From Pseudooceanicola spongiae (GTDB lineage: Bacteria; Pseudomonadota; Alphaproteobacteria; Rhodobacterales; Rhodobacteraceae), in the NCBI RefSeq assembly GCF_014899185.1, contig NZ_CP045201.1:976501-1040500 (forward strand): 64,000 bases of DNA, read 5' to 3'. Shown in pieces: positions 47,435 through 55,845 of this stretch (position 1 is its first letter; the number at the start of each line of letters is the position of its first letter). The notes below the pieces were generated by a model. The model was not told the DNA's origin, did no database searches, and was given only the letters and a program-made list of their open reading frames with translations. The translations under genes and the position numbers were made by a program.

Positions 47435-47494
47435 CTTCTTCTTGCTCAAAATACTCCGGGGGAATCGGTCTTGGCCGATGGGGGCAGCGCCCCC
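47435..47494 (-). repeat. Dispersed intergenic element, copy C (supplies the rlmE ribosome site)
   Basis: On the minus strand it reads GGGGGC-GCT-GCCCCC hairpin, then ATCGG/CCGAT stem, then CCCCGGAGTATTTTG and GCAAGAAGAAG. The final AAGAAGAAGAGG ends 6 nt before the rlmE GTG. The CCGGCGGG of copies A and B is CCCCCGG here. Confidence 0.6.
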
Positions 47495-47543
47495 TTCTCC
47501 CCCCGCAATGACAGACCAGACCTGCTATCTGAAAACGACAGGC

Positions 47544-48671
47544 TCAGAAAGGCCCATCTTCCAACACCCCATCCGCCGACATCTGCGCATAGAGCAGGCC
47601 TTCCCGCAAACCCCGGTCTGCCACGCTCAGCCGATCCGTCGGCCAGCAGCGCAGCAGCGCCTGCAGAATGGCCGAACCGGACATGATCAGCGCCTGACGG
47701 TCCTGCCCGATGCGCGGGTCGCGCCTGCGCCCCTCCTGCCCCAGTTCCAGATAGCCCCGGATCACCTTGTCGATCTGATCCGAAGTCATCCTCAGCCCAT
47801 CGACCTTGGTGCGGTCATAGCGCTTCAGCCCCAGATGGCTCGCCGCAACCGTGGTCACGGTGCCGGAGGTGCCGACGATCTGAAACCCCTCGCGGGCCTG
47901 CTCATCCTTGTAGGGCGCGAATTCCGCCAGACTTTCCTCAAAGAACCACGACATCAGCGCAAAGCGCGCCGAATCGTCCTCGACATCGCGGAACTGGTCG
48001 CGCAGCGTCGCCACGCCGAGGGGAACCGAGATCCAGTCGACCACCTTGGCGGCAGGAAACGGGCTCTCGGGCGGGTGAAATCCGGCATGCAGACGCATGA
48101 TGGCACGGGGCCGCTCGCGATGCGGCACGCTTGTCAGATCGATCCACACCAGCTCGGTCGAGCCGCCGCCGATGTCGACCACCAGCAGCTGGTCCGTGCG
48201 CGTACTCACCAGCGGCGCGCAGGAGATCACCGCCAGACGCGCCTCTTCCTCCGGCTCGATGATCTCCAGCTGCAGCCCGGTCTCGCGCCGCACCTGCTGG
48301 ATGAACCCCGCGCCGTTGGTGGCCCGCCGGCAGGCCTCGGTCGCCACCAGACGCATCCGCGTCACCTTGTGCCGCTTCAGCTTTTGCGAACAGATTCGCA
48401 TCGCCTGAATGGTGCGCGCCATCGAGGATCGTGACAGCCGTCCTGATTGCTCCAGCCCGGACCCGAGCTGAACCGACTTCGAAAAGCTGTCGACCACATG
48501 GAACTGACTGCCCTTTGGCTGGGCAATCAACATGCGGCAACTGTTGGTTCCCAGATCAAGCGCAGCATATAGCTCCGACGGATCGGGGATCTTGGGCGCG
48601 GGGCTTTCGACCGGCTTCGGGAATGCGCCCGCACCTTTGGGACGCCTGGGCGCCATGGTTGCGCCCTCCAT
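47544..48671 (-). CDS. Exopolyphosphatase / pppGpp phosphohydrolase family (Ppx/GppA)
   Basis: 375 residues. ASKHA-fold motifs: AALDLGTNSCRMLIA, VVDIGGGSTELVW and GTSGTVTTVAA. The C-terminal regulatory domains of E. coli Ppx (~510 residues) are missing, as is usual in alphaproteobacteria. It hydrolyses polyphosphate or pppGpp; which one cannot be told. A basic, proline-rich leader (about 30 residues) precedes the domain; the true start may be ATG 48656. Located upstream of rlmE on the same strand. Confidence 0.9.
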   Translation of the reverse strand: MEGATMAPRRPKGAGAFPKPVESPAPKIPDPSELYAALDLGTNSCRMLIAQPKGSQFHVVDSFSKSVQLGSGLEQSGRLSRSSMARTIQAMRICSQKLKRHKVTRMRLVATEACRRATNGAGFIQQVRRETGLQLEIIEPEEEARLAVISCAPLVSTRTDQLLVVDIGGGSTELVWIDLTSVPHRERPRAIMRLHAGFHPPESPFPAAKVVDWISVPLGVATLRDQFRDVEDDSARFALMSWFFEESLAEFAPYKDEQAREGFQIVGTSGTVTTVAASHLGLKRYDRTKVDGLRMTSDQIDKVIRGYLELGQEGRRRDPRIGQDRQALIMSGSAILQALLRCWPTDRLSVADRGLREGLLYAQMSADGVLEDGPF

Positions 48672-48831
48672 ATATCGTGTTGCCTTTGAAACTAATCCTT
48701 AGACACCCACCGTGCAAGGCGCTTCACACAAGCGACACGCGGGCAGCATCGCCTGCCTTGCACAGCCGCGCGCGATCTGGTGTCTATGCCCCTCGAATAC
48801 CGCATTCCACGACAGCAAAAGGACCGCCCCC

Positions 48832-49128
48832 ATGCCCGACGTCACCATCGTCTACTGGCGCGACATTCCCGCTCAGGTCATCGTCGGCAAGGGCCGCCGC
48901 GCCTCCAAGGCCGTCCTGCCCGAGCGTTTCGAGCAGGCCATCGACCGTGCCGCGATGAAAACCGGCGCGGCCGAGACCGACGCCTACCTGGCTGAGTGGC
49001 GCAAAGGCGACCCCTATCCTGTCGAAGGTGAGCCTCAGGACGTCGCAACCAGCGAAATCACCCGCCTCGATGCGGAGTATGATCAGGAACGACTGAAAGC
49101 CCTGATCGCCGGTGACGGCTGGGCCTGA
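48832..49128 (+). CDS. Small protein of the 'virulence factor' family (PF13769-like)
   Basis: 98 residues: TIVYWRDIPAQVIVGKGRRASKAVLPERFEQAIDRAAMKTGAAETDAYLAEWR in order (partly quoted by motif: YWRDIPAQV, LPERFEQAID). Despite the family label, it is a conserved alphaproteobacterial protein in one-carbon clusters. ATG 48832 has AAAGGA 9 nt upstream. First gene of a group with the MetF-like and pterin-binding genes (gaps 42 and 137 bp). Confidence 0.75.
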   Translation: MPDVTIVYWRDIPAQVIVGKGRRASKAVLPERFEQAIDRAAMKTGAAETDAYLAEWRKGDPYPVEGEPQDVATSEITRLDAEYDQERLKALIAGDGWA

Positions 49129-49170
49129 GGTCCCCCTCAGCGGGTCCGCCCGCCCGGCTATCGGAGATCC

Positions 49171-50106
49171 ATGCGCATGAGCCTGCTTCCCTTCCGTCGC
49201 AAATCTGCCCATCCCGACACGACCGCGCCTGCTCTGGATGGCATCCTTGCGGGCTATTCGATCGAGGTGATGCCGCGCACGGCGGACAAGGTCTCCGATT
49301 TCCGCGCCCTGCTGCCCAAGGGCACCCGCGTCTATATCGCCCATATCGACGGCACCGAGATCGCGGATATGGTCGCCACCGCCCGACGCCTCGCCGCTGA
49401 GGGGTTCGAGGTGATGCCGCACTTTCCGGCCCGCCTGATCCCCGACGCCGCCACGCTGACCGACTGGATCGCCCGCTATCAGGGCGAGGCGGGCGTGCGT
49501 CAGGCCCTGCTGCTCGGCGGCGGCCTCGCCACCCCGCGCGGGGCCTTCGACAACTCCATGCAGCTGATCGAGACCGGCGCCTTCGATCGCGCCGGCTTCA
49601 CCCATCTGCACGTCGCCGGTCACCCCGAGGGCAACCGCGACATCGACCCCGATGGCAGCGACGCCATGGTGATGCAGGCCCTGCGTTGGAAACAGGCCTT
49701 TGCCGAGCGTTCCGATGCCCGCATGGCCATGGCGACCCAGTTCGCCTTCGAGGCCGCGCCCGTCATCGCCTGGGCGGAGCGCCTGAAAGCCGAAGGTATC
49801 ACCCTGCCCATCCACCTCGGCATCGCGGGCCCCGCCAAGCTGCAGACGCTGATCCGCTTTGCCATCGCCTGCGGTGTCGGCCCTTCGCTGAAGGTCCTGC
49901 AAAAGCGCGCGCTGGATGTCACCAAATTGCTGCTGCCCTACGAGCCGACCGAGATCCTCTCTGACCTCGCCGCCCACAAGCGCCGCGACCCCGACAGCCT
50001 GATCGAACAGATCCACCTCTTCCCACTCGGTGGCATCAAGACGGCCGCGCAGTTCGCCATCGACCACGGTGGCGCCGCGACCCTGCCGATGCACGCCAAG
50101 GCCTGA
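49171..50106 (+). CDS. Methylenetetrahydrofolate reductase-like protein
   Basis: 311 residues of the MetF TIM-barrel fold: YSIEVMPRTADKVSDFRALL at the start, FTHLHVAGHPEGNRDIDPDG in the middle, and LPIHLGIAGPAKLQTLIRFAIACGVGPS near residue 210. It is remote from classical MetF and may be the family's 5,10-methylene-THF reductase or a related enzyme making methyl-THF. ATG 49171 or 49177 are possible starts. It lies before the methyl-THF-binding methyltransferase gene, which would use its product. Confidence 0.78.
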   Translation: MRMSLLPFRRKSAHPDTTAPALDGILAGYSIEVMPRTADKVSDFRALLPKGTRVYIAHIDGTEIADMVATARRLAAEGFEVMPHFPARLIPDAATLTDWIARYQGEAGVRQALLLGGGLATPRGAFDNSMQLIETGAFDRAGFTHLHVAGHPEGNRDIDPDGSDAMVMQALRWKQAFAERSDARMAMATQFAFEAAPVIAWAERLKAEGITLPIHLGIAGPAKLQTLIRFAIACGVGPSLKVLQKRALDVTKLLLPYEPTEILSDLAAHKRRDPDSLIEQIHLFPLGGIKTAAQFAIDHGGAATLPMHAKA

Positions 50107-50181
50107 GCGCCCCCACGCTTCCCAAGGCCGTTGTTCGCCGCTAGAGCTATGCTCCGCAGGTCGCCTCCGCGTCTGCGACTT

Positions 50182-50222
50182 GCACCTATGCGATACCAAC
50201 GTCATACCGACCCAATACCGAC
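50182..50222. repeat. Array of 8-bp units with an 11-bp period (ATACCGAC type), site 2
   Basis: Degenerate GCACCTAT at 50182, ATACCAAC at 50193, ATACCGAC at 50204 and ATACCGAC at 50215 start exactly 11 bp apart, ending 21 bp before the next gene's start codon. Same unit and period as 18923-18963. Confidence 0.65.
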
Positions 50223-50243
50223 GCGCTTTTTGAAGGATCACCT

Positions 50244-51200
50244 ATGACCCGCACCGTGCTTGAATCCGCTTCCAAGACCGTGACCATCGGCTTTGACGAG
50301 CCCTTCTGCGTCATCGGCGAACGCATCAACCCCACCGGCCGCAAGAAACTCGCCGCCGAGCTTGAGGCCGGTGATTACTCCACGGTCGAGATGGACGCGC
50401 TGGCACAGGTCGCCTGCGGTGCCGCCGTTCTGGATATCAACGCCGGTGTTGTCTACAACTCCAACCCCAACCCGAACGAGACAGAGCCGCCGTTGATGCG
50501 CGCTGTTATTGAGCTTGTTCAAGGGCTTGTGGACGTTCCTTTGTGCATCGACAGCTCCGTTCCCGCTGCGCTCGAGGCCGGTTTGGCTGCCGCAAATGGC
50601 CGCCCTCTGGTCAACTCCGTGACCGGCGAGGAAGACCGGCTTGAGCTGGTTTTGCCGCTGATCAAGAAATACAACGTGCCGGTCGTGGCGATCTCCAACG
50701 ATGATACCGGCATCTCGGAAGACCCCGATGTGCGATTCGAAGTCGCCAAGAAGATCGTCCAGCGCGCCGCCGACTTCGGCATCCCGGCCCATGATATCGT
50801 GGTCGATCCGCTGGTGATGCCGATCGGTGCCATGGCCACTGCCGGTCACCAGGTCTTTGCTTTGGTACGCAGATTGCGCGAAGAGCTGGGCGTGAACACG
50901 ACCTGCGGCGCGTCCAACATCTCGTTCGGGCTGCCGAATCGTCATGGCGTCAACGCCGCCTTCCTGCCGATGGCGATTGCCTCCGGCATGACCTCCGCCA
51001 TCATGAATCCGCTCCGCCAGCCGGAAATGGAAGCTGTGAAGGCCGCCAACCTTCTGATGAACAACGATGCCAACGGAGGGGAGTGGATCCGCTTCGCCCG
51101 CGTCGTTGAGGCCATTAAGGACGGCGCGACGTTTGAGGAAGCCGCCAAGGCTTCTGCCGCTGCCGGGACCGGCCGTGGCGGTCGCCGCCGCCGTCGCTGA
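50244..51200 (+). CDS. Methyltetrahydrofolate-binding methyltransferase, likely pterin domain of a split methionine synthase
   Basis: 318 residues of the pterin-binding TIM barrel: VIGERINPTGRKKLA, VDINAG-type ALDINAGVVYNSNPN region (AAVLDINAGVV), PLCIDSS, NSVTGEED and CGASNISFGLPNR. It passes the methyl of 5-methyl-THF to a corrinoid protein. In Phaeobacter inhibens methionine synthase is split into separate homocysteine, B12 and pterin parts, and this gene matches the pterin part; it could also serve a catabolic methyl route. The C-terminus is Arg-rich (GRGGRRRRR). Terminator follows at 51245. Confidence 0.85.
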   Translation: MTRTVLESASKTVTIGFDEPFCVIGERINPTGRKKLAAELEAGDYSTVEMDALAQVACGAAVLDINAGVVYNSNPNPNETEPPLMRAVIELVQGLVDVPLCIDSSVPAALEAGLAAANGRPLVNSVTGEEDRLELVLPLIKKYNVPVVAISNDDTGISEDPDVRFEVAKKIVQRAADFGIPAHDIVVDPLVMPIGAMATAGHQVFALVRRLREELGVNTTCGASNISFGLPNRHGVNAAFLPMAIASGMTSAIMNPLRQPEMEAVKAANLLMNNDANGGEWIRFARVVEAIKDGATFEEAAKASAAAGTGRGGRRRRR

Positions 51201-51244
51201 TCAGGTCCAGCGACAAACGACTGATTTTGTGGAAACTCATACAG

Positions 51245-51272
51245 CCGCGCCCCTTAGACCGGGCGCGGTTTT
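51245..51272 (+). terminator. Terminator of the one-carbon cluster
   Basis: CCGCGCCC (51245-51252) pairs perfectly with GGGCGCGG (51261-51268) across 8 nt, followed by TTTTGCTTTG, 45 bp after the stop codon. Confidence 0.85.
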
Positions 51273-51603
51273 GCTTTGCTTGGCTCGCTCTTCAGGCCCG
51301 CCAGAGCAATTCTTTCAATTTTTGGCAAATACAAATTTGAAACAGGGATTGCGCGCGGAACGCCTCGACAGCCTGACATTCTCAGCGTCTTTCAGGCTCC
51401 GGATCAGGAGGTTTACCTCTATCTCTCGGGACAGCTAAGAAACTGACAAGGCTACATAAACGTGCCGAAGCCTTACTCCTGAAAGACCGCTAGTCCGCTC
51501 TAGAACAGACGCATGCTCCCGGGCCCATGATCTACAAACCGGTTCCTGGTTTCAGCTCCACGCCCACTGCATCCTGCAAAATCCAGATAAACCCTGAGGC
51601 AGT

Positions 51604-51619
51604 GTAACTTCGTCTTAAC
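51604..51619. promoter_or_regulatory. CtrA-like site GTAA-N7-TTAAC before the chemotaxis operon
   Basis: GTAACTTCGTCTTAAC matches the CtrA full site TTAA-N7-TTAAC at 8 of 9 informative bases with the exact 7-bp spacing. CtrA activates flagellar and chemotaxis genes in Rhodobacterales, and it lies about 90 bp before the first gene here. Confidence 0.5.
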
Positions 51620-51707
51620 GGCCCGCGCTCTATCACCGCTGTAACGCAATGGAACGATGGGAGTCCGGCATGATTTTGCTCCGCCCGCTTGCTACTGGCA
51701 GGTGGCC

Positions 51708-51983
51708 ATGACCGAGCCACTGGTCCTTCAACAAAAACTGGATCTTCCAGCAGCAGCACCTCTGGCAGAAGAGCTCAAGGCCCGCCTTGACAGCGATGTC
51801 GTCGTCGATGTCGGCCAGGTTACACAGATTGGTGCCTTGTGCCTTCAGGTCCTGCTTTCGGCGGCAACTTCGCTCAAGGCAGCAGATCACAGCATGAGCT
51901 TGATCAATGTGAATGATCGCGTGGTCGAACAACTGGCCCAGATGGGCTTTTCCCCCGAAACCGTGGCGGAGGGCCGGGTATGA
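51708..51983 (+). CDS. STAS-domain protein of the chemotaxis operon
   Basis: 91 residues of the STAS (anti-sigma antagonist-like) fold. The position of the phosphorylatable serine (DSxG in SpoIIAA) reads QIGALCLQVL, so the classic phospho-switch residue is absent and it is closer to the MlaB/chemotaxis STAS type. ATG 51708 has AGGTGG 6 nt upstream. It overlaps cheY by ATGA (51980-51983). Perhaps a docking or adaptor protein for the pathway. Confidence 0.8.
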   Translation: MTEPLVLQQKLDLPAAAPLAEELKARLDSDVVVDVGQVTQIGALCLQVLLSAATSLKAADHSMSLINVNDRVVEQLAQMGFSPETVAEGRV

Positions 51984-52354
51984 CTCTGACAGTTCTGGCA
52001 GTAGATGACAGTCGTACCATGCGCGATATGATCCGTATGGCGCTGATGCCCGCAGGCTTCACCGTCCACCTTGCCGAAGATGGCGTCCATGGGATTGAGG
52101 TTCTGGGCGGCATTGCCCCTGGTGACATCGACGCGATCATCACGGACATCAACATGCCGCGCATGGATGGCTTCGGCTTCATCGATGCCGTGCGCGAGCA
52201 GTATGATCACCGGGCCACACCTATCCTGGTGCTCACCACGGAAAGCTCTCCCGAACTCAAGATGCGGGCCCGAGAGGCCGGGGCCACCGGTTGGATCGTC
52301 AAACCATTCGACCCTGCGAAACTGGTCAAGGCCCTGCAAATGGTAGCCGGATAG
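51980..52354 (+). CDS. cheY: Chemotaxis response regulator CheY (first copy)
   Basis: 124 residues, a single receiver domain. Acidic pocket DD at 9-10, phospho-acceptor D56 in IITDINMPRMDG, switch threonine T86/T87 and K108 in VKPFDP. It is expected to bind the flagellar motor or act as a phosphate sink. 10 bp before cheA and translationally coupled to the STAS gene. Confidence 0.93.
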   Translation: MTLTVLAVDDSRTMRDMIRMALMPAGFTVHLAEDGVHGIEVLGGIAPGDIDAIITDINMPRMDGFGFIDAVREQYDHRATPILVLTTESSPELKMRAREAGATGWIVKPFDPAKLVKALQMVAG

Positions 52355-52364
52355 GAGCGCGATT

Positions 52365-54518
52365 ATGTCCGAACAGAATGATCCGATGGCCGAAATCCGC
52401 GCCTCCTTCTTCATAGAATGCGAGGAGCTGCTTGAGGCGTTGCAGGATGGTCTGCAGGAACTTGACGAAGGCGGAGACGACCCCGAGACGATCAACGTCG
52501 TCTTCCGGGCTGTCCATTCGATCAAGGGCGGCGCGGGCGCCTTTGGCCTTGAGGCACTGGTACGTTTCGCCCACCGCTTTGAAACTGTGATGGACGAAGT
52601 GCGCGGCGGGCGGATGACGCCGGATGCGGACACGATGAAGCTGTTTTTCCTCGCGGCGGACCATGTGTCGGATCTTGTGCGGGCCTGCCGCGACGAAGCT
52701 CCGATCCCTGAATCCACCAGTGAGGAACTGCTTGCCCGGCTCGATGAACTGCTCGGCGATGAGGTCGAAACCGAAGAGGCTGACGCCAGCGACTTTACGC
52801 CTCTCGGCTTTTCCATGTCGCTCGACTTGCCTGATCTGGAGCCTGAGGGGAGCACCTTCGAAATCCGCTTCAAGCCCGAGCAGGAGCTTTTCGCGACAGG
52901 CAACGAACCTGCGACGCTGTTGCGCAACCTCTGCGCGCTTGGCGAGGCCACGGTACGGTGCAACTCTTCAGAGCTGCCAGATCTCGAGGATCTCGCGGCC
53001 GAGGCACCCTATATCGAATGGAATATTACTCTCAAGACCGAAGCCGCTGAGGCAGAAGTCCGCGATATCTTTGAGTTTGTCGATGGTCTTTGCGTGCTGG
53101 AGATCACCAGCACCAGTCCTGACGCAGGCGATGACGTGCCGGACGTTGATATCGACGCTGGTATCGAAGTGCCCGCCGTCCTTGAGGTTGTCGCTCCCTC
53201 CCCGTCGCAACCTTCAGCGCCAGTTTCCAAGAAATCGACGAAGGACAGTGGTGAGGAAGCGGGAGGCGAACCTGAATCGAAAAAGGGCACCGCGCCCGCG
53301 GCGAAATCTGTCGTACGTGTCGATCTTGAGCGGATCGAACGTCTGGTCAACCTCGTCGGCGAACTCGTCATCAACCAGGCCATGCTGTCACAAAGCCTAG
53401 ATCAGGCCGGGTTGTCGCCGCACTCTGATGCCATGAACGGGTTGGAGGAGTTCCAGCGCCTGACGCGGGACATTCAGGACAGCGTCATGATGATCCGTGC
53501 GCAGCCTGTGAAGTCCCTGTTTCAGCGCATGTCACGTATTGTGCGTGAAGCCTCCGCTGCAGTCGAGAAGGACGTCCGTCTCGTTACTGAAGGTGAGGCG
53601 ACAGAGGTTGACAAAACCGTCATCGAACGACTGGCCGATCCGCTGACCCACATGATCCGCAATGCCGTCGACCACGGTCTTGAAAAGTCTGACACACGTC
53701 TGGCCAACGGCAAGTCGCGCGCGGGCACCGTGACATTGATGGCCGCGCACCGCTCCGGTCGCGTGATCATCGAGGTGACGGATGATGGCGCTGGCATCAA
53801 TCGCGAACGCGTCTTTGAAATTGCCGTCGCCAAAGGTCTGGTGCCGCCGGATGCCCAACTCTCGGACGGAGAAATCGATAACCTTCTGTTCTTGCCCGGG
53901 TTTTCAACAGCCAGTCAGGTTTCGGCACTGTCCGGGCGCGGCGTCGGAATGGATGTCGTCAAGACCTCCATTCAATCGCTCGGTGGGCGGATCACGATTT
54001 CTTCCGAGGCTGGAAAGGGCACGAAGTTTTCGATCAGCTTGCCCCTGACACTCGCCGTGCTCGACGGCATGGTGGTAAATGTCGCTGGCGAGACCCTTGT
54101 TCTGCCGCTCAACGTGGTGGTCGAGACCCTCTCCCTCGGGCCGGAAGACGTTCAGATGCTCCGCCCTGGTGCCTATGTTGTCAGGGTTCGCGGTGGCTTT
54201 GTGCCCCTCTATGACCTTGGCGTCATGCTGGGCTACCGGGCGCATCGCAAGACGGATGCCGGCGCAATCGTTTTGCTGATTTCGCTCGACGATGGCAGTC
54301 GTGCAGCGCTGGTGATCGACGGAATTCAGGACCAGCGTCAGGTCGTGATCAAGGGGCTGGATGACAGCTTCTATCGCGCCCCTGGCATCGCCGCAGCCAC
54401 GATCCTCGGCGACGGCCAGATCGCTCTCATTCTTGACCCGGCGGATGTCATCGCCGGTATGGGTAACCCGCGCGGTGCGGATATCATGCTCTCGGAAAGG
54501 AAGATCGCAAATGAGTGA
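52365..54518 (+). CDS. cheA: Chemotaxis histidine kinase CheA
   Basis: 717 residues: Hpt domain with H51 in RAVHSIKGGAGAFG; a middle region 145-250 that resembles a response-regulator docking module (FEIRFKPEQELFATGNEPATL); an acidic/Ser linker; dimerisation helices (VDLERIERLVNLVGELVINQ); the ATP site (NAVDHGLE, DDGAGI, GRGVGMDVV); and a CheW-like C-terminus. All catalytic parts are complete. It phosphorylates the CheY proteins in this operon. The stop overlaps the cheW start by 8 bp. Confidence 0.96.
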   Translation: MSEQNDPMAEIRASFFIECEELLEALQDGLQELDEGGDDPETINVVFRAVHSIKGGAGAFGLEALVRFAHRFETVMDEVRGGRMTPDADTMKLFFLAADHVSDLVRACRDEAPIPESTSEELLARLDELLGDEVETEEADASDFTPLGFSMSLDLPDLEPEGSTFEIRFKPEQELFATGNEPATLLRNLCALGEATVRCNSSELPDLEDLAAEAPYIEWNITLKTEAAEAEVRDIFEFVDGLCVLEITSTSPDAGDDVPDVDIDAGIEVPAVLEVVAPSPSQPSAPVSKKSTKDSGEEAGGEPESKKGTAPAAKSVVRVDLERIERLVNLVGELVINQAMLSQSLDQAGLSPHSDAMNGLEEFQRLTRDIQDSVMMIRAQPVKSLFQRMSRIVREASAAVEKDVRLVTEGEATEVDKTVIERLADPLTHMIRNAVDHGLEKSDTRLANGKSRAGTVTLMAAHRSGRVIIEVTDDGAGINRERVFEIAVAKGLVPPDAQLSDGEIDNLLFLPGFSTASQVSALSGRGVGMDVVKTSIQSLGGRITISSEAGKGTKFSISLPLTLAVLDGMVVNVAGETLVLPLNVVVETLSLGPEDVQMLRPGAYVVRVRGGFVPLYDLGVMLGYRAHRKTDAGAIVLLISLDDGSRAALVIDGIQDQRQVVIKGLDDSFYRAPGIAAATILGDGQIALILDPADVIAGMGNPRGADIMLSERKIANE

Positions 54519-54969
54519 TCAGGGACAGACAAACGACCTGGAGCTGCTCACGTTTCGTGTAGCTGATCAGGAGTATTCACTGGATATCATGTCCGTGCGC
54601 GAGATCCGAGGCTGGACCCGCACCACCCCGATGCCCCATGCACCAGACTTCATGCGAGGTGTCATCAATCTGCGTGGGACGGTGCTGCCCGTGATGGATC
54701 TGGCGCGTCGCCTCAACCTTCCCTCCCATGAAACAAATGACCGAAATGTCATTATCGTGGTCAAGCTGCAGGGAACGCTGACGGGCCTCCTGGTCGATGC
54801 GGTGTCGGATATCGTTGCCATCACGGAAGATGATCTCCAGGCACCTCCGGATATCTCGTCCGATCCGCAGCTTTCCGTTGTCCGCGCCCTGACGGTGATT
54901 GACGATCGTATGATCCGTGTCCTGGATCTCAGTGCTGTCGTACCAAACACCAGTGATGAGGCGGCATGA
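54511..54969 (+). CDS. cheW: Chemotaxis coupling protein CheW
   Basis: 152 residues: LTFRVADQEYSLDIMSVREI at the start, then MRGVINLRGTVLPVMDLARRL and GLLVDAVSDIV, the two-barrel CheW fold. It links receptors to CheA. ATG 54511 lies inside the cheA end; the stop overlaps the cheR ATG (54966). Confidence 0.95.
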   Translation: MSDQGQTNDLELLTFRVADQEYSLDIMSVREIRGWTRTTPMPHAPDFMRGVINLRGTVLPVMDLARRLNLPSHETNDRNVIIVVKLQGTLTGLLVDAVSDIVAITEDDLQAPPDISSDPQLSVVRALTVIDDRMIRVLDLSAVVPNTSDEAA

Positions 54970-55841
54970 CCAGTCCGGGTCGGGATCCAGGGACGATCGC
55001 TATGGACCCGCAGTCCTTCCAGGCGATCGCCGCATTGGCCAAGGAAGAGGCTGGCCTCATTCTGCCGACTGGCAAGATGACTATGGTTCAGTCGCGCCTG
55101 CGCAAGCGGCTGGCTGAGACGGGGCAAGCCTCCTACGAAAGTTACTGCAAGTTCGTCTGCTCCTCCGCAGGAACAGAAGAACGGCGCTACATGATTTCGG
55201 CGCTCACCACGAACGTTTCGCATTTCTTTCGCGAGTCACATCACTTCGATATCTTGCGCACCAAGGTGCTACCCGTGCTGAAGCAAAAGGCCCGCAACGG
55301 TGAGCGGATCAGGATCTGGTCCGCCGGTTGTTCCAGCGGGCAGGAACCCTACTCGATCTCCATGTGCCTTCAGGCTGCCGCACCCGAACTCGCGCAGAGC
55401 GATGTGCTTATCTTGGGAACTGACATTGATCCCGCGATACTGGAAAAGGCCGAGGCCGCAGAATACTCAGAACAGCAGATCGCCGGGATCCCCGACGATA
55501 TGCGTCGCAACTACCTTGAACACAACAAGGCAAACCAGACCTATCGCGTCACGCCAGCGATCAAACGCCTAGTGCGGTTTCGCGAACTCAACCTGCTGCG
55601 GGACTGGCCGATGAAGGGGCACTTCGACGTCGTCTTCTGTCGCAACGTCGTGATCTATTTCGACCCGGAAACCCAGGCATCACTTTGGCCCCGTTTCCGG
55701 CAACGTATCACCAACGAAGGCTGGATTTTTCTCGGCCATTCGGAGCGGATCGCAGACTCGGCGATCTCCTTGTTCGAACCCAACGGAATGACGGCTTATC
55801 GGGTTGCCGGTTCCAAAGCATCCTCAGTCGGGAAGGAATGA
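54966..55841 (+). CDS. cheR: Chemotaxis protein methyltransferase CheR
   Basis: 291 residues. N-terminal helical domain, SAM motif WSAGCSSGQEPYSI near 118-131, then DVVFCRNVVIYF and FLGHSE at the C-terminus. It methylates glutamates on receptors for adaptation. The partner methylesterase CheB and the receptors are not in this operon. A later ATG at 55002 is an alternative start. Confidence 0.95.
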   Translation: MTSPGRDPGTIAMDPQSFQAIAALAKEEAGLILPTGKMTMVQSRLRKRLAETGQASYESYCKFVCSSAGTEERRYMISALTTNVSHFFRESHHFDILRTKVLPVLKQKARNGERIRIWSAGCSSGQEPYSISMCLQAAAPELAQSDVLILGTDIDPAILEKAEAAEYSEQQIAGIPDDMRRNYLEHNKANQTYRVTPAIKRLVRFRELNLLRDWPMKGHFDVVFCRNVVIYFDPETQASLWPRFRQRITNEGWIFLGHSERIADSAISLFEPNGMTAYRVAGSKASSVGKE

Positions 55842-55845
55842 TTGA

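Larger units (their letters stand above)
51201..51707. other. Intergenic region between the one-carbon cluster and the chemotaxis operon
   Basis: About 500 bp without a convincing gene. It contains the terminator at 51245-51272 and a CtrA-like site at 51604-51619, 90 bp before the first chemotaxis gene. An ATG at 51657 is in frame with the STAS gene but has a weaker ribosome site. Nothing else recognised. Confidence 0.6.
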
